DNA of 64,000 bases from Atrichornis clamosus (lineage: Eukaryota > Chordata > Aves > Passeriformes > Menuridae), in contig WBMZ01011698.1 of the NCBI GenBank assembly GCA_013400975.1, positions 124,001-188,000 of the forward strand, written 5' to 3'. The position numbers and the translations under genes are program-made. Under the pieces are notes generated by a model. The model was not told the origin of the DNA. It saw only the letters and a list, made by a program, of their open reading frames with translations, and made no database searches. This document shows positions 1 through 12,743 of this stretch, piece after piece; positions within the stretch are counted from its first letter, which is position 1, and each line of letters starts with the position of its first letter.

Positions 1-570
1 TCATCCTGCTTGCCCTTACATGTGCTCTTGAGCAATCACCAGTGTCCTTCCCCTAATGATAATGGAAAACTACACTCATGGAAGCTTTTGGGATTCTCAA
101 ATAATACCTTTATTACTCCCAAAACAGACCACATCAAATGAACAAACCAGTCAGCTTAAAGGAGAATTAAATGGAATATCATGCTATGAAACTTGGTTCC
201 TCTGCGTGCCCAGTTTGTTGGTCTTCACTGTAGCGGTCCCTGACAGGCATTGAAACACAAGTTCTAAATAGTTTAGAATCAAAATTTGACCTAAAGTGTC
301 ATTTTCCCACACAAAAGTCCGTTTGATCCATTTCAATCTTCCTCAGACTCTTCTATCCCTTGTTTACACTGCTGCAGCTTCATCTGCCAGACTGGATTGT
401 CAGATTTGTTCCCCAGCTCAAAAAAGAGCTGGTCAGATATGCCTGAACTCTCCTCTGTCTTCTGGTGCAGCAATGTAGGAGAGTTCAACAACTGGCACAG
501 ACCTGTGTCTGTAGCTGTGTAGGCCCATTCTCATTTGGGCCAAAGCAAGAGAAGCCAGAGAGTTTCCCAA
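1..570. other. Single-copy DNA, no gene seen
   Basis: AT-rich sequence without recognisable repeat or coding signal. The short open frames here have no sustained codon pattern and no plausible splice context. Confidence 0.5.
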
Positions 571-1180
571 AATCACAGAGTCACAGAATCACAAAATGTG
601 TGAGGTTGGAAGGGACCACGGTGGGGTCACCTGGTCCCACCTCCCTGCTCCAGCAGGGCCAGCCCAGAGCACAGGGCACAGGATTGTGTCCAGGCAGTTT
701 TGGAATACCTCCAGGGAGAGAGACTCCACACTCTCTCTGGGCAATCTGTTCGGGGCTCAGTCACTGCACAGGACAGAAGTTTTTCCTCACGTCCAGGTGG
801 AACTTCCTGGGCATCAGTTCCTGCCCATTCCTCTCGTCCCATTGCTGGGCCCCACGGAGCAGAGCCTGGTCCATGCTCTGCCCCTCCCTGCAGACCCTGA
901 CAGACAGGGATGAGGTCCCCTCTCAGTTGTCTCTTCTCGAGGCTGAACAGGCCCAAATTCCTCAGCCCTTCCTCATCAGAGATGCTCCAGTCCCTTCATC
1001 ATCTTTGTCACCCTCCTCAGGACCTGCACCAGGAGCTCCACGTCCCTCTTGTCCTGAGGAGCCCAGAATGGACACAGCACTCCAGATGTGCCTCACCAGG
1101 GCTGAGCAGAGGGACAGGATCACCTCCCTGAACCTGCTGGCAATCCTCTTCCTAAAGCATCCCAGGATACCACTGGGGTA
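571..1180 (-). mobile_element. CR1 LINE fragment, type D, long
   Basis: The plus strand opens with three degenerate copies of the CR1 terminal 8-mer (aatcacag, gtcacag, aatcacaa). It then runs backwards through the CR1 3' UTR into the region that normally precedes it, ending near the motif for 'cccaggatacca'. About 600 bp is kept and the 5' part is missing, the usual outcome of incomplete reverse transcription. It is very close to the opposite-strand copy at 33143-33595. Open frames of up to 281 codons across this element are shadows of non-coding CR1 sequence. Confidence 0.93.
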
Positions 1181-1848
1181 CCCTCAAAAATCCTCATCTT
1201 CACCCAGCTGCCCATCATCCTTGTCCTTGACCTGGCTGTTAGAGTTTATTTGTTCTGTACTGTCATTCCTTGATTATTTCAGTGACACAAGGGAGTTTCC
1301 CACTCAGTAATCAAAAAGGGGAACACCATCTTCACCCACACTGTACCCCCAGAGCAGTAAACACGGCAGATCAAGCCCACAGTGGGTACAAATCCAGGCT
1401 GCTTGGTCCTCAGGAGGTGGGGGTCACCATCTCATCACCAGCCTCACAGGCTGACCCAACCCTTTGGATCCAGCAGAGCTGTTTAATCTTATCCCTGCAA
1501 TGTGTGCCAGGGAAACACAAACACAGGGATGTCTGGCTGGCCTCCAGCCCTCTTCAGATGACAGGACACATATGGAAGTGAGGGTGACCATACTGAACGT
1601 GGCAGCAGAGCTGCTCTCCTTAATTGCACCATCTGTCCCAGTGCCTGGCAAGGCTGAGTGCCCTCCTTCCCTGCTCACTGAACAGGGTCAAGCTTTGAGC
1701 TCTGCTTGAGCAGCTCGAGTTAATCTGGCCCAGACACACCTGTGAGACTGACAAGGCTGGGAGCACAAGGATTGGATGGCTGGACAGCTTGGGATTAACA
1801 ACCTGGTTACAGAGCACTGTGGGGCTGAACTGGGTGCTCCCTGAATTT
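1181..1848. other. Single-copy DNA, no gene seen
   Basis: Mixed-composition sequence between two CR1 pieces. The first 60 bases may be further diverged CR1, but I cannot follow the match. No other feature was recognised. Confidence 0.4.
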
Positions 1849-2150
1849 CACAGAATCATTAGAGTTGGAAGTGACCTCTGGAGATCGTCCAGTCCAACCC
1901 TCCTGCCAAGGAAGGGCCACCCAGAGCAGGTGACAGAGGAACATGTCCAGGTGGGTTTGGAATGTCCCCAGAGAGGGAGAATCCATGACCTCCCTGGGCA
2001 GCTGCTCCAGTGCTCTGCCACTGGAAAGAGGTTCTTCATGTTGAGGTGGAGCTTCATGTGTTTATTTAATGGTCATTAATCCTTATCCTGTCTCTGGGCA
2101 CAACTGAAAAGATCTGGCACCATCCTCTTGTCATCAAGGTATTTCTATCC
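1849..2150 (-). mobile_element. CR1 LINE fragment, type F
   Basis: Starts at the inverted CR1 3' end (cacagaatcattagagttgg) and continues about 300 bp upstream into the segment matching 'ggtgtcaagaggatgg' and 'tataaatac' of the longer copy at 20704-21120. The central part has a small deletion. Confidence 0.88.
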
Positions 2151-2341
2151 CATACCCATGGAGGAAGAGCTTGGGATATGATTTCAGGCACTTTTCTCAG
2201 TTCTGTCAGTCCAGAGGGCAGAAAAATGAGTGGCCTTGCTCAATTTGTTGTGCTTTGATGCTCTCCACAGGCTTAGCAGAGTGTTCCTTTTTTTGACTCA
2301 GGGAGATTTTATTTTCCCCTCACAACCCTATATTTTAATGT

Positions 2342-2419
2342 CATAGGACAGTTTGGGTTGGAAGAGGCTTTAAAGATCATCTTGTTAGAAACATCCCACC
2401 ATGGGCAGGGATGTTACCA
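2342..2419 (-). mobile_element. CR1 LINE 3' stub, type A
   Basis: About 78 bp: inverted 3' end with one terminal 8-mer, then the 'gatcatc...ccatgggcaggga' block. Truncated after that. Confidence 0.8.
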
Positions 2420-2976
2420 CTCTAATTTGACAGAGAACAGGCAAAGATGGCATCTAACCAGAGGTCTTTTCAAGGATAACTTTTTCCTGGAGTCCTACAT
2501 CTTTCCTCTCTCTCCTGAAGAAATATTTAGGGCAGCAGATCTCAAGTTTCTGTAGGCCTGGAGCTTCACAGAGCTTCATCCTCTCCTCAACAGACATGAG
2601 ACCCTGCAAAGCTGCTGCATGAAAGGATCTTCTGCCCTTAATCCCTACAGAGGATGAGAGGGACAATATTTGACCACTTCATTAAACAAGGCAGTTGTAC
2701 CACATCCAGAGGTTCATAAATGAAGCCTTATTTTTCCTCACCCATACTGGATAACAACAGTCACCAATTACTGTCCTTGTAGTTTTCTTCAAATCCTGCT
2801 CCTTGCTCTGCAGAATTCATCTCCCAGTCTCCTGTGGCCACTTACGCATTGTGAGAGGACAAAAGAACTCCTTATTTTAATAGGAAAAACTGTTTGGAGA
2901 AGAGATTCAACCTTACCATGCCATGACTGAGATGACCTGGAACTACCCAGACGTCAGAGTACCTGGGAGCTACAGT
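2420..2976. other. Single-copy DNA, no gene seen
   Basis: No repeat family, RNA gene or coding pattern recognised. Confidence 0.45.
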
Positions 2977-3100
2977 CATAGAGCCATAGAATCACAGAAT
3001 GTTTGGGATTGGAATATCATCGAGTTCCAACCCCCTGACATGGGCAGGGAACCTTCTACTAGGCCAGGTTGCTCAGACTCCCATCCAGCCAGGTCTTGGT
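2977..3100 (-). mobile_element. CR1 LINE 3' stub, type A
   Basis: Three terminal 8-mers (catagagc, catagaat, cacagaat) precede a diverged type A 3' end. It keeps 'ccatgggcagggaacctt' in altered form and 'aggccaggttgctcag'. Confidence 0.85.
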
Positions 3101-3293
3101 TCCTTACACAGATAAAAAATCAGGATAATATCATGCCCAAGGAGATCCCAAACTTGCTGTATTCCAGTTTCTGCTCCTTAAGATCTGTTTCAGGTGTCAT
3201 TACCAATCCTGTTCTTCACAGTCTACTCCAAAATGCAATGTCCACAGGGTGAACATTTCCAGCTTCATTTCTAACTGCACTCAGCCTTTATCT

Positions 3294-3463
3294 GCTGAAG
3301 TTGTGGCTTCCCCATCCCTGGAAGTATCCAAGGTCAGGTTGGACAGGCCTTGGAGTAACCTGGGATAGTGGAAAGTGTCCTTGCCCATGGCAGTGGTTGG
3401 AACAAGATGATTTTTAAGGTTCCTTCCAACCCAAACCATCCAAGAATCCATTATTCTATGGAT
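3294..3463 (+). mobile_element. CR1 LINE 3' stub, type A
   Basis: Plus-strand copy that begins at 'gctgaagttgtggcttcccc' and runs to the 3' end at 'attattctatgga'. The last terminal 8-mers are mutated (aagaatcc). Confidence 0.9.
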
Positions 3464-4653
3464 GCATACAGAATCAACCAAAAACCTCTACCAAAAAAAC
3501 CTGAAGAATGAACTCTCCTTTTCCACTTTCATACCCTTGAAACAGCCCAGACAGAGGCTGAATTTAGCTGTATAATTCTCCTTGTTTCCAATTCACTTTT
3601 TGTTCAAGGTCCCATCAAAGGCAAGCAATTCTGGGGGAAATGTACTTTAAAAGATGTTTTAATACCCTTCACTACAGACTGCCTTAGGCACACTCTGAAT
3701 GGAGCAACTGAAATGCTCATTTTAAGATGCAAGCCAGGGAATATTTACTGGCTGTTACAAGCTGCCTGTGCTAAGGTGACACTTGTCTGTTTTGATCTAA
3801 CACGATACTCCTTGACTTTCCTTGGTTCCACCCTTAGATCGTGGCTACTCCCTGAAAATGTCAGGTATCCACTTTTGTTGAAGGTTTATTAGTCAAAATT
3901 CTATTAAAGTGCTCACTGTGTTTACAAGTTTTTTGCCAGATTTCATTCCCAAAAATAAGGATTTCTTCTTATAGATAATGATGGGTCTGGCTTGATACAG
4001 ACCTTAAGGAATCAACCTGAGATTTTTAGACATCTACACATTAAGGCAGGTCCCAGCCAGATGGTCCTGCTAAAATTCAGATTAATAAATATTTAGCTGG
4101 AAGATGGAAAAGCTGATAGACTCTGCTGTCCATTAAATCAGGCAGTTCAGCTTGGTACAGTCATCTCTTAATCCTAGTAGATTTTGGTTACAGTTCGGTG
4201 TAAACATCTTGAGAAACCCTAAATGACTTGCTTGGAGCTCAGCAGGAGAACAGACTGCAGCTTGGATTGGGTTCATTACCAAAGGGAGACTCTTGAAGAA
4301 GCTCCATAAATAGTGTTTTTTTCTTGAAGAATTTTGGTTTCACAAGAGCAGAAAATGAGCACAAACCACCAGTGGCTCCAGCCAGCAGGAGGATATTCCA
4401 CAGTCTGAGAGATCTCCACTTTAGTGCTGGAACTCTATTTCATCTTCACTTTCACTGAAGGCCATTCCCCTTGGTGCTGTTCATCACCACAACAACTCCT
4501 GATTCCTGGGATTTAGGAGGACCAGACATGCAAAACCAACCTCAACCGTGAATTATCAGTTTGCAGGCTTAAAGTTTCCTCCTCAAATTCAGGTCAGAGC
4601 AAATTCCAGCTGTTTGTAGGATATCTACTTAAATCCACACCTCTGTTTAGCAC
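3464..4653. other. Single-copy AT-rich DNA, no gene seen
   Basis: About 1.2 kb without CR1 or simple repeat. No coding frame with supporting codon pattern was found. It could hold conserved non-coding sequence, but one genome cannot show that. Confidence 0.45.
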
Positions 4654-4702
4654 CATAATCATTAAGGTTGGAAAAGGCCTCTAAGATCATCAAGTCCAAA
4701 TT
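4654..4702 (-). mobile_element. CR1 LINE 3' stub, type B, 49 bp
   Basis: Only the extreme 3' end survives: 'aatcattaaggttggaaaag' followed by 'atcatcaagtccaa'. Confidence 0.7.
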
Positions 4703-5068
4703 GGACTGTCTCCTCCCTGTCCTGGAAAGGTAAAATTTCCAAAAACACATAAATCCAAGTGGATTTTAGGAGAAGCTTAAAAGGATTTTGAGCACTTCAA
4801 GTTGGAAGGAGGAAGACAACAAATTACAAGACATTTTAGTGTAGAGAGGAGTAATCAAATTGATTTTCAAGTCATGCTACTGGCCCACCTTTCTTTTTCC
4901 CAGTACACAAAACAGATCTGGAAAGAAAAAAAAAGATGTTTTTTAAAGCAGATTTTGCTTCATTTAACCACCTTTGGAATCTTATTTTGGCCATGACTAC
5001 CAGAATAACCTTTGTAACTTCATTTTCAAATGCTGATTTTACCCAGGTGATGGATTTGTCCAAACGAA

Positions 5069-5112
5069 CCAAGACTTTCTCCCATTTAAACCAAGACTTT
5101 CTCCCATTTAAA
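5069..5112. repeat. Perfect tandem duplication of 22 bp
   Basis: The unit begins 'ccaagactttctccc' and ends 'atttaaa'. The two copies, 5069-5090 and 5091-5112, are identical, with a partial third (tcaaga) after them. This fits replication slippage. Confidence 0.9.
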
Positions 5113-7725
5113 TCAAGAGTGCTGTTGCCTTCATGTCTCCCTGAAATACTGCAGGTGTGAAGGTAGAGGGAGGAGGAATCCATCACATCAGTCATTTGAA
5201 TTTTGGGGGGTAACGCAGTTCAGCCCAAGCACAAATCCTCTCAAATCAGCCCAAGATGTTCCCTCTTCCTCATTCCTCTCTTTCTCTGCAGCAGGAAATG
5301 GCAGCTACGTGGTTGCATTCCTTGGAAAAAAGGCTTTGGAGACAGATAACCACTAAATAAACAGGGTTTTAGCACACCTGCAAGTGGAACAGCTCCAGCT
5401 ATTGGCAACTGCAATTATTTAATGAAGCAAGGAGTTTCTATTGATTTTGTGACTCCAGATGGAAATTAAGAGGCCTCATATAATTAGCCCTAAACTCTCC
5501 TGTTTATTCTTGAGCTGAGCTGCTCCTGTTTGAGTCTTTGTGGTTGGAAATGGTGGTGCAGCTGCACCTTGTGCACTCTCTGTGGATAACTCAGATTCAA
5601 ACCTACACAGGGGTGGGGTGGAGAAATCATTTCCTTTGCCAAATGCTCTCGCCTCAGAAACTCACACCTCATGGGAGGAAATCAGGAAGATAAAGTTCCA
5701 GGGAGAGGTTAGAGCTCCTTCTAATGTCTAAAGCAGCTCTGAATCACGCCAGGCTTTGTTGTCTCTTGCCCTGAAAAATGGGAGAGCTCTGTATCTCTTC
5801 GCTATCTAGACACGAGACTCTTCCCTTAGCCACCTTTGGAGATGGTTGTTGGTAAAATGCCAGTGGGATTTAAAAAGATTTTAGAGGGTGTAGGATGGGT
5901 CTGAGTTGTTTTGAACTGGGTCTGACTCTCAATGAACAAACAGAAGGGAACGTGGGAAAGCCTAGACTGGGATTCATTAGGGCTTCAGGACACAGGAATG
6001 ATTGAATACCCAGGCAAAGGCTCTGCCTTGACACTCAATTACTTAGGATCCTTTCGGGGATGTTTAGAGCTCCCTATCCCAAAATTACCAGCTGGGTAAA
6101 ACGTCTGGAAGCTCCTCATCCAGCCTCCAACTTGAAGCAGGAGTGTTGTAAATGCTGGGTCAGGTCAGACATGGCTTTGTTTAATCAAATCCTTAAGATC
6201 TCCAGGAAATAGGATTTCACAAGAACTCTGGGAGGCCTGTTGCACTGATGCCTTATCCCTCTAGGAAAAAAGATTCCCCCTCAAAAAGAAAATCAAGCTT
6301 GAATATTTCTGTTGTAGAAATGGAAGTTTCTCATACTCTCTGAGTGGAAGGGTTGATGTTTTTTAACCAGCTTTAGTCTGTATCTGATGCTCAAATCAAG
6401 AGAATTGTTACAAAGCTCTAAGTGCTGTTAAAATTTCTCACAATATCAAGGTCAAGTTTTATCAATTTGTTGTCAGAGAGCTGCAAGGGTAGAAGCCAAT
6501 CAAGCAGAGAGAATGTGTAAATTAAATTATATGCTAGAAACAATAATTTAAAAGGGAAAAGGGAAGGGAAAAAAGCTCCTTTCCCACATGTTAGTGTGTG
6601 ATGTCCCTGTGTCCACCACAAAGTAAAGAAGGGTCAAGTGAACAGAAGAGTGAGGTGGGAGGGAATTGTGCCACCTTGACCTAAGAAAGGAGCACAGGTT
6701 GGTGTCAAAACCATCTTTTGTAATGGGAAGAGGAAGATATAGACCTAAGAAATCTTTAGGGCATTCTTATAGGTCAGGCAGGCTAATTACCCAGCCTCAG
6801 GAAAGAGCTGAGATACAGGAGGCATCAAATAATTAACAAAATTTGAATTATTGATAAACGTATTTTTACATCCACCAGCACGGTAACAACAGCTTCCTGG
6901 GGAAGAAAATTGAAAATCATAGAGTGCATCATGGAACCAGACAGAAAGAAGAAAAGAGTAATTATGCAGATGCAATTTAGTACTGAACTCTATTTAGTCA
7001 CCTGGGGTTTTGTGCATGTTTAAATGCTGAAGAATTCTGACATTATAATATGAGATTAGGGTATGATTAATGTGGGGGAAAAGTTATTTAGTTGGATTCC
7101 TGTGATTTACACACATGAGGGTTTTCTCAGGGATCTGAGCGGTGAGACTCTTCTGGACAGGACAGGAAACCACTCAGGTGTTTGGGAGGTGAGGCAGTAG
7201 AGGGGCTGCTTATCAGGCCAGCAAGAAAGACCAGGATAAACCCTGTTCAGAAGAAAGTCAGAAATTGGGAAAAAGTGTCCTCCCTCTGAAAGGACATCTC
7301 CCATCTCTTATTCCTTAGCACATTGTGTTTAAGCACATTTATTCTAGGTTAAAGACTGTCATTACTTAGCCCTATTCCACCTTCCTGCTTTCTTTATTTC
7401 ACCAAAGCTGTGTGTGATTTCTTTTTGTCCTGCTTTTAAAAAATATAATTCAGGACAGTTTGTGAAATAAAAAATATGGTCAGAGAAAAGATAGATATTT
7501 ATATAGATGTCTCTTTATTTTTTGTATTCTTCAGAAGGTAACAAAAATAACAGTGACGCTGTTGGGAATAGCTTGGACCTATGATGGGAGAGTGATGTGA
7601 AGTTGAAAGATGAGCTCTTCACTGACAATCAAGAACACGATTTCTTCAGTTAAGTGAAACAGAGCTTAGCAGATGACTCGATTACAGTTTCTAATTACTT
7701 ATCAGATACTGCTCTTGAGTCAAGC

Positions 7726-7747
7726 AAAAATAAATAAATAAATAAAA
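7726..7747. repeat. (TAAA)n microsatellite
   Basis: Four to five TAAA units after a short A-run. Confidence 0.85.
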
Positions 7748-9050
7748 GAGCATAACAAGTTCCAGTGGCTGGAAATTTAAGTCAGCGAAATTAGAGCTGA
7801 ATTCAAGGTGTACATCTTTAATCACGGAGTTAAATCAACCTTCAGAGCAGACAAGCAGTGGACATGATAAATTCTCTCGTCATTTAGTCTCTTTAGGGGA
7901 AGATTATGTATTTAAAAAAAAAAAGGAAAGAATAAAAAAGTTTTCTACAGTGCAGATTAAGCAGAAATAAATGGGATGGTTTGTGGATGTTGCTGAAGTG
8001 AAATTTCTGGCTCTGAGCTATGTAGGTCAGACAAGTTTCTCAGAAGGGTTTTGCAAGGTTTGAAACCAAGCCTGGGTTGATTTGCTCTGTTACTATTCAA
8101 AGGAAGTTCCTATTGAACAACACTCAGCCTTCAGCATTAACTATTAATTTGTTAATTTGTAGAAAAGCCACCTGGTGATGGCTCTGCACTTGGAATGTGT
8201 CCTTAGAGCCCTGATCCAAGGTAGTTTCCATGTGCACATCGAATGGAAAAAAGGACTGCAAGAGAAAAGTTCTGGGACCTGTCAACCCCCAGACCCCAGG
8301 GCAAGGATGAGGGATGTGCTCCATGGACGAGGTGAACCTGGGGCCTCTTGCAGGAGGATTTTCTCAAATTTTTTCCTCCTAGGACTTGTCATGAGCTTCA
8401 GTTCCCAGAACACAATAAATTCTGGCTGGTTTTGCATAAACTGGGGGATCTCCAAGAAGGAATTGTGGTGAAACACCGTGCAATAAATATACAGACTCAT
8501 TATTCCTCCCTGGTGTTCACGTTTCATTGACATTGGTGGGTGTTAGCAAAGAGTGCCACTGCTCAGCTGGAAAGATCCTAAAAACAAGGAAAAAAAAGAT
8601 TAGGGCAGAAGAAGGAATGAATGGCTGTGGATGAATCTCTGCCAGGAAGCTGCACACAAAAAAGCAAAGGACCAGCTGTCTCCTCAATTAACCAACCTCT
8701 GTTGTCTTCGTAAATCACTTTGTGCTGTGATATTTAAATCTCAGAAATCCAGAGGAGTATTTGCACACTTAATCCCTGTTTCAGGAGCTAAACCCTTTTC
8801 AAAATCCTTTGTCTAGTAAATACTTTTGTGGATCTGAGCCTTCTGGCTCTAATCTAAGAGGGGCTAAAACAGGAAGCACACCTTCCTTGCTATTGTGTGA
8901 TTGCACATGGCAAAGGATGAGCTAAAAGGAAAATACTGAACTGCCACAATGTCTTTGTGGGTGATTTTTGGACAACTTACCTGGAAAAGTCATGATGAGA
9001 CTGCACTGCACATGAGTGAAGGTGGAAACGCATAAAATTGGGAATAACCT

Positions 9051-9170
9051 GACTGGGAGCAACCTGGTCTAGTGGAAGATGTCCCTGCCCATGAAAGAGA
9101 GACCAGAACCAGATGATCTTTATGGTCCTTTCCATTCCATTCCCAGAGATTCCATGATTCTATGAATCCA
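9051..9170 (+). mobile_element. CR1 LINE 3' stub, type A
   Basis: Starts in 'gggagcaacctggtctagtgg' and ends with two good terminal 8-mers (attccatg, attctatg). The piece before the end is diverged. Confidence 0.88.
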
Positions 9171-11453
9171 CGATGTCCCTCATTTTGGGACAAAGGATTT
9201 AGGGTTGCCTATTGTGACAGAGGTGGAAGCAGCTGTAAAGGGGGATTAGATTGTTCAACACCAATTTTTTTTCTGTCCTTGATGCAGAATGAGCCACACA
9301 CCTCCCAAAATATCATAGAATTGAGAACATTAATTTTACTCCATTTTTTTTTAACTCTGCGCCCATCCAGACCTCTTCAATGACAAAAACTGGGTCTGTA
9401 TGAGCAGGGAAAACCCACAAACCCCTGAATCAAAGGGAATTTTTGCAACCCCTGGTACTGTTCAGTGTGTTTTCCAAACCCATCCTTCTTCCAGCTCATT
9501 CCTGTCTCTGTGGTTGGACCTCACTTCTGGTCCCATGTCTGTACAGGACTTTGCACAACAGGAATCCTGTCCAGGGTAGACCTGAGGCCAATGAGTAAGA
9601 AATAACTTGTGTAAATCTGCTTCCTTACGCTATTAATCATCCCTGTACCTACCACATCTCCCTCAGAACAGCTCATTACAGGGAGACAAACGCACAGAGA
9701 AAATGAGTTACATTGATAATCAGTATCAAAACACAGGAAATGTGAAATTCTGGCCTGAGGAGAAATGAATGTGATTTACAAACTTGATCTGATCCCAAAA
9801 CGTGGGAGAACATTTCTCCCCACTGTCACATCGCTGTGGTACACAGCTAAGAGATTTTACAGAGACCTTCAAAACCCTGCTAATTTGTGCAATTTGCTTG
9901 GAGGAAATCTGAGTTGATCTAATTTTGCTAATATTTTGATACTTTCCATAAAAAATAGTTTACCGAGCACAAGGGAATCCAATTAAACCAACACATTTTA
10001 ACCTTATCTCATTGGGGCTGGTGTAATGTTGAGCTCACTGATTTGCAAAACTAATGAGTGCAGTCTGACCCAGAGTTGCTTTTTACAGTGTCAATTTACC
10101 CAGTAAGTCTGGAAAGATGGGGCTCTTTTCTTTTTTTTTTTTTTTTCAGTATTTGATTTGGATACGTTGAGCTGAAACCCCAATTAAAATCCTGCAAAGC
10201 AAAAGGATTCCAGAATTCTGCAAAAGCATAACTGAGTTTCAAAGCCCTTTTTCTCTCCTCTTTCTCAAAGATATGCTGTGGGGTCTTAGCCAAGTCCTTG
10301 CTTTTTAAGTTTTCAATCAAGAGTGAGAAGAAAGAGGAAGAAAGTTAACAAAGCACAAACCCCTTGCATGAAGGAAGTAAAACTAAAGGGCACAAACTAC
10401 AGCCACAATCTGCAATTTTCCTTTCCATGTGAGTCATGACGAAACCCATCTCCCATCAAATAAGAGCTGAATTCACTTTCTTCTTCAGCCTTCTCTGGTT
10501 AAGAGAACATTGAAGTGTTTTCCAGGAGTACTTTTTAGTTCCAATGACTTTTAGTGATTTTTTAAAGAAACAATTTCAGATGGATATTTTTTTTTCCCCT
10601 TTGGTGCATTCAGATGCTCCCTTTTCATTTTAGTTGTACATTGCATTATATCAGTCATACCACAGTATGCAGATTGTAGAGATGGAATGTTTCTTTCAGG
10701 CCTTTAGTGTGTTTCTGAATTAAGTTTTCAAGGTCTGGTCCAGTTAGAGAAGAAAATAGTGCATTGATATAAATTTTGGGAGGTGTAAACACTTCACCTT
10801 TCATCAAATAGTGAACAGGAGCAAAAAGAAAAATATACATCCTAATGCACTTCATTTTGTGCAACTTAAATCTCAACAAGTCCTCTGAGTCAGAGGAGAG
10901 AAATATACTTTTCTAGGGTTATTTTCTGCATCTAAGATGAGACAAATCACTCACAAGGAAACTCCCATGTCATTCAAAGGAGACGAATCCCTTTCCAAAA
11001 TCTGCTTATGAACAGACTCCAGGCAAATATCTCTGGAGCTGCTCCAGCTGGGATCACAAGTGGTGCAAGCAGACCTCAGCCCTGTTATTTTCCGTCGCAA
11101 GCAAAGGCATGACTTTGGTTTCCATAAATGAATTCTCGTGGAAAGTGAAAGACATTTCTCTGAAAACCTCTGAGGCAGGATGAGCTGCTGACAGGGACTA
11201 ATATCAAGCCAGGTTCATTTCCAAAATGCTCAAAGAGCTTTCATTTAATCCCTGCCTCCAAGAGGAGGGAGCAGAGAGAGGCGCTGGAGTGCAGCTCCGA
11301 ACGTTTGGCAGCAGAACAGGCAGTGCCTGGTGCTCTTCACGGACCTGAACATTCAGGTTGGATTTGGGAATCACAGCTGGATGGGATTTCATCCCACTCT
11401 GCTCACAGCAGCTCAGGGAAACAATGGCAATAGGCTGGAAAGACAAAAAGCAT
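9171..11453. other. Single-copy DNA, no gene seen
   Basis: About 2.3 kb of AT-rich sequence. A 16-T run at 10131-10146 is the only low-complexity tract. No exon or repeat family was recognised. Confidence 0.45.
10131..10146. repeat. Poly(T) run
   Basis: Sixteen consecutive T. It could be the tail of a minus-strand retrocopy, but no parent sequence was recognised above it. Confidence 0.85.
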
Positions 11454-11498
11454 CATAAAACACAGGAACGTGGGGCTGGAAGTGACCTCGTGGGTCAA
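11454..11498 (-). mobile_element. Probable CR1 3' stub, 45 bp
   Basis: 'cataaaacacaggaacgtgg' followed by 'ggctggaagtgacctcgtggg' has the order and spacing of an inverted CR1 3' end. It is too short to type. Confidence 0.55.
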
Positions 11499-12138
11499 TG
11501 GGTGTAAAACGACTCAAGAGCAAAATGTGGGAGGAGAACATTGCATCAATAGAAATGTTATACACGAGAATATCAAGGGCTACTAATTTGTCCCAGACAT
11601 AAATATATTCAAGAAAGATAAATAAAACCTCTGTGGCACTAATTAAACCTTGACCTGGTTCTCAGGAATGAATTTTAATTGCAATACACTGCATAGCTTT
11701 GATTTAATTTCCTTCTGTTGAATGCAATTGCATTTAACCAAATCACATCCCATCGATTCTTGGTTGTTTGGAGTGAATACTATTTCTTCCCTCTGCAGCA
11801 AATTATTTTTAATGAAATTCCTGGAATTGCATTTAACTGTGTTGCAGTTAGTCGAAATAGATTGAATTAGGGCAAGTTGAATGAAAAACCACTGAAAACA
11901 GGCTGGAATTAAGTTGCATCAAATTTTGTTAAATTTAATGGGACAGTGAATTGCATTTCCACTGAAGCAAGGACAGGGAGGCAAGGAGAGCAAAATGAAG
12001 GCTGAAGGGAAGTCATCAGAGAAGGGATGAAGCTGGAAAGCAACTGGGAATAAGGAGCTGAAGGAAACAGCACTACAGCAGTCCTGAAAGATATTAGAGA
12101 TAACACATTATTACACTAATCCCACCTAAACACCTCCC
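11499..12138. other. AT-rich DNA with recurring ATTGCATTT motif
   Basis: Holds AATGCAATTGCATT at 11721-11734, a 14-bp perfect palindrome, and related motifs near 11825 and 11947. Nothing else was recognised. Confidence 0.4.
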
Positions 12139-12342
12139 AGGGAACTCCAAGATCATCCAGTTACAACCCCCCTGTTATGGTCAGGAACATCTTCCACTGA
12201 CCAGGTTGCTCCAAACCCCAATCTGGCCTTGAGCATTTCCAGGGGCATCCACAGCTTCTCTGGGCAACAGTTTCCAGTGCCTCACCACCCTCACAGCAAA
12301 GAGATTCTTCCTAATATCTAATCTACTTTCAAATTTCAGAGG
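12139..12342 (-). mobile_element. CR1 LINE fragment, type A-like, 3' tip lost
   Basis: Inverted CR1 UTR from 'actccaagatcatccagtt' through 'ccacagcttctctgggcaac' to 'ttcttcctaatatctaatc'. The terminal 8-mers that should precede it are absent. Confidence 0.85.
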
Positions 12343-12743
12343 GCAGGATTTGAAAAGTCAATCCCTGCTGATTTTAATTTCTCCTGTCTGACTTTATACT
12401 GGTGGGAGATAATCAGCCCCTGCACCTTCCCAAAACAGAGTTTGTCACGCTAAAGCCACATCTCTCAGAACACACAGGCACTGGCAAAGCTCATCTTCTT
12501 GAAGCAAATTAAAATCTGTGTTTATTGAGAGTGGTGACACCAGGATGAGACCAGTTCCTCTCTAGCAGAATGTGGGAACAGAAACCAGACAGGAGCTTTT
12601 AGGGACATCTCAACTGAAAGCAGAATGACTGCAGCTGGAAACCATGGATGGAGATGCCAACAGATATCCATGTCAGCCTGATGCTCCACAGCCTGTGGGA
12701 GGCTGAGACAAGGCAGAGAGGTTTGTAAGGAAGTATGGAACAT
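12343..12743. other. Single-copy DNA before pyrimidine tract
   Basis: No gene or repeat family recognised in about 400 bp. Confidence 0.4.

Larger units (their letters stand above)
4703..9050. other. Long single-copy interval, CR1-free
   Basis: More than 4 kb with no recognisable CR1, unlike the rest of the window. It holds a 22-bp tandem duplication (5069-5112) and a short (TAAA)n run (7726-7747), both listed separately. Open frames are short and lack a coding pattern. Confidence 0.5.

Noticed and set aside
465..1310. Open frame of 281 codons on plus
   Set aside because: It runs antisense through a CR1 element whose UTR explains the sequence. The same readings recur in the copy at 33143-33595.
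9310..9345. CR1-like 'atcatagaattgagaacatt'
   Set aside because: Only the 8-mer matches. The following sequence does not follow the CR1 3' end.
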